IMG/VR virus record: IMGVR_UViG_3300035698_001676
Coordinates: 1-31,003 of that record
Source of the DNA: a virus
Length of the DNA: 31,003 nt
Reading direction: 5' to 3' (one strand)
Shown: positions 29,809 to 31,003 of the stretch, one piece after another
Position numbering within the stretch: position 1 is the first letter of the stretch
Layout of the letters: the number at the start of each line of letters is the position of its first letter
The notes under the pieces: generated by a model
What the model saw: the letters and a program-made list of their open reading frames with translations, nothing else
The model's database searches: none
Told to the model about the DNA's origin: nothing
Position numbers and translations under genes: made by a program

Positions 29809-31003
29809 TGTTTAAGCGGTCAAGATACGATTTCAATAAACGGTTCCTTTTGGGTGCGTTCAGGGGTTGGGGGTGGCAGGATTTCACTATACCTGTTGGT
29901 GCTGGCGATCTCACAATAACCGCTAACGAGAATGGGTCTTATGGCTTGTTTGAGTCTGATAAGGTGGTGGCTGGAACAGCAACTATAACTGTAGCGGCAA
30001 CTCCTGGTAGTAAGCCATACACATCCGCCATTAAGCTCTTTGGTAGCATGGTGACTGCGGCTAATACCATAAGTGCTACGAGCATAGTTCTATCAGGTAC
30101 TCCAGATGCTTCTTACGGAACGCTCAGGGTCTACTATCTCTATGACTATAAGTATGGAATGCCAGCAGATTACGAAGTACCCTCTCGCCACATTACGGAT
30201 ACGGCATGGTCTGAAATAGAAAATGTCGTGGATGACTACGTACAACTCGACGGCGAAACCACGAACATAACCAACGGCACGTTTAATCTTACGACTACAG
30301 GAACACTTGGCGCTGGTGCAACTACATTGACCGGCAACCTCGCTATGGGCACGCATGATATTACTAATGCCGGTTCAGGGACGTTTGCTGGTGATTTACG
30401 TGCTGATAGGTTTATCTCGGAAAATGGTAGCATTGGCATAGGAGAAGTATTTCTTGTAAATGTTGCGGGAAATATGAATAGAGTAGGTAACATAAATTCC
30501 AGTGGGAATATCCAGTCAAAAGGCACAATTACAGCCGCTGGTGTTAACGGTGCTGATTATCCTGCTACCATTACAGATGGTGGACAAGCTTTTTATGCTA
30601 CCAGTGGTGATGGTGGAGATGTCGCTTTAGGATATGGTGATGGTGGATATGGGTCTGAGATTAATGTTTCTGGTGCTACTGCTGGATCATCTACACAAGG
30701 TGGAGATGGTGGAGCTATCACAATTTCATCAGGAATTGGCGGTGATTCTGTTACACCTGCCATCGGTGGCACCGGCGGTGATGGTGGAGATATCACTATA
30801 CAAAGCAATGGTGGGGGCCATGGTAATAATACTGGAGGCGATGGTGGGGACCTTATTCTACAAAGTGGTCTTCTTGGCACTGGAGATGTAACTAACGGTA
30901 GCGATGGAATATTAACGCTTCAAGCTCTCGGTGGTGATTTAACTATAGGTTCCGACTTTGCCCTTGACGCTGACGGCCATATCACAGACGTAGGGAATAT
31001 AAC
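29808..31003 (+). CDS. tail fibre/adhesin with Gly-rich repeats, partial (runs off right edge)
   Basis: ATG 29808 overlaps the previous stop, and the frame is open for 398 codons to the window edge. The start is basic (MFKRSRYDFNKRFLLGAFRG), followed by a beta-rich N-terminal domain (DLTITANENGSYGLFESDKV) that may attach it to the tail. Next come short fibre-like repeats (FNLTTTGTLGAGATTLTGNL, then NRVGNINSSGNIQSKGTITA). From about residue 264 there are Gly-rich repeats, with GDGGD followed by a short strand and Gly/Ser-rich spacer. This pattern is known from phage receptor-binding tips and polyglycine-II-type adhesins. The missing C-terminus probably holds the receptor-binding or chaperone domain. 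Being next to terL and a putative holin resembles the end of a podovirus late block. Confidence 0.75.
   Translation, partial: MFKRSRYDFNKRFLLGAFRGWGWQDFTIPVGAGDLTITANENGSYGLFESDKVVAGTATITVAATPGSKPYTSAIKLFGSMVTAANTISATSIVLSGTPDASYGTLRVYYLYDYKYGMPADYEVPSRHITDTAWSEIENVVDDYVQLDGETTNITNGTFNLTTTGTLGAGATTLTGNLAMGTHDITNAGSGTFAGDLRADRFISENGSIGIGEVFLVNVAGNMNRVGNINSSGNIQSKGTITAAGVNGADYPATITDGGQAFYATSGDGGDVALGYGDGGYGSEINVSGATAGSSTQGGDGGAITISSGIGGDSVTPAIGGTGGDGGDITIQSNGGGHGNNTGGDGGDLILQSGLLGTGDVTNGSDGILTLQALGGDLTIGSDFALDADGHITDVGNI
30598..30880 (+). repeat. tandem imperfect repeats coding for GDGGD segments
   Basis: GGTGATGGTGGA and close variants recur at about 30606, 30639, 30703, 30777 and 30840, each opening a unit of about 20-25 codons ending in a short hydrophobic strand (VAL, AITIS, DITIQS, DLILQS). 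At the DNA level these are recombination-prone direct repeats; at the protein level they build the Gly-rich part of the fibre. Confidence 0.7.

Noticed and set aside
30236-30880. Minus-strand Pro-rich frames (PPSPP repeats)
   Set aside because: They are the antisense reading of the Gly-rich GDGGD repeats of the fibre gene.
1-31003. tRNA genes, CRISPR arrays, insertion sequences, integrase, reverse transcriptase/diversity-generating element
   Set aside because: I looked for cloverleaf or T-loop consensus, spaced repeats, transposase or integrase motifs and RT motifs and found none.

Overview
The window reads as about 31 kb of a tailed-phage genome, or of a prophage or metagenomic phage contig, with short-tailed (podovirus-like) virion organisation. 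Evidence for this is a small terminase subunit, a roughly 700-residue portal, a coiled-coil scaffold, a major capsid protein, a head-tail adaptor, a large beta-rich tail hub/stabilisation protein, a set of ejection-type internal virion proteins (one of 1086 residues) and the large terminase. No sheath, tape measure or tail-tube genes are seen. The host cannot be named from this sequence. Shine-Dalgarno sites (AAGGAG type) and sigma70-like promoters fit a bacterial host, and the nucleotide-sugar genes look bacterial in origin.

Layout. 1-3200 is a loosely packed accessory region: two overlapping minus-strand small phage genes (one running off the left edge), a small plus-strand gene, a 470-base gene-free stretch, an HNH endonuclease whose zinc-ribbon N-terminus only makes sense if it starts at CTG, a remnant minus-strand gene and a 163-residue minus-strand phage protein. 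3284-11049 holds the small terminase, two small virion-like proteins, portal, a gene overprinted on the portal tail, scaffold, major capsid protein and four small Cys-rich, Gly/Ser/Thr-rich proteins, three of which share a repeated beta-rich unit. 11120-11803 is the head-tail adaptor.

11812-18926 is the most unusual part: a run of nine tightly overlapping plus-strand genes inserted in the middle of the morphogenesis module. It encodes a Cys-cluster protein, a NeuB-type nonulosonate synthase, a PseB/CapD-type UDP-sugar 4,6-dehydratase, a reduced aldo/keto reductase, a class III (GSA-type) aminotransferase, a GNAT acetyltransferase, a FemAB-like acyltransferase, a GT-B-like surface-carbohydrate protein with a C-terminal zinc ribbon, and an SpsF-type cytidylyltransferase. 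Together these look like a nearly complete phage-borne pathway from UDP-GlcNAc to a CMP-activated nonulosonic (sialic/pseudaminic-like) acid. A fibre-like gene follows directly. Because the genes lie in the late structural operon, glycosylation of the virion is my preferred reading; remodelling of the host surface is the alternative.

18928-31003 continues with the fibre-like protein, tail hub/stabilisation protein, small proteins including a GNAT-like one, three ejection-type proteins, the large terminase, a 57-residue one-span membrane protein and the start of a glycine-rich fibre/adhesin gene that runs off the right edge. The two terminase subunits are about 24 kb apart with nearly the whole virion module between them. 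Several capsid-region genes have RNA hairpins built into or next to their ribosome-binding sites. I saw no tRNA, rRNA, CRISPR, IS element, integrase or reverse transcriptase.
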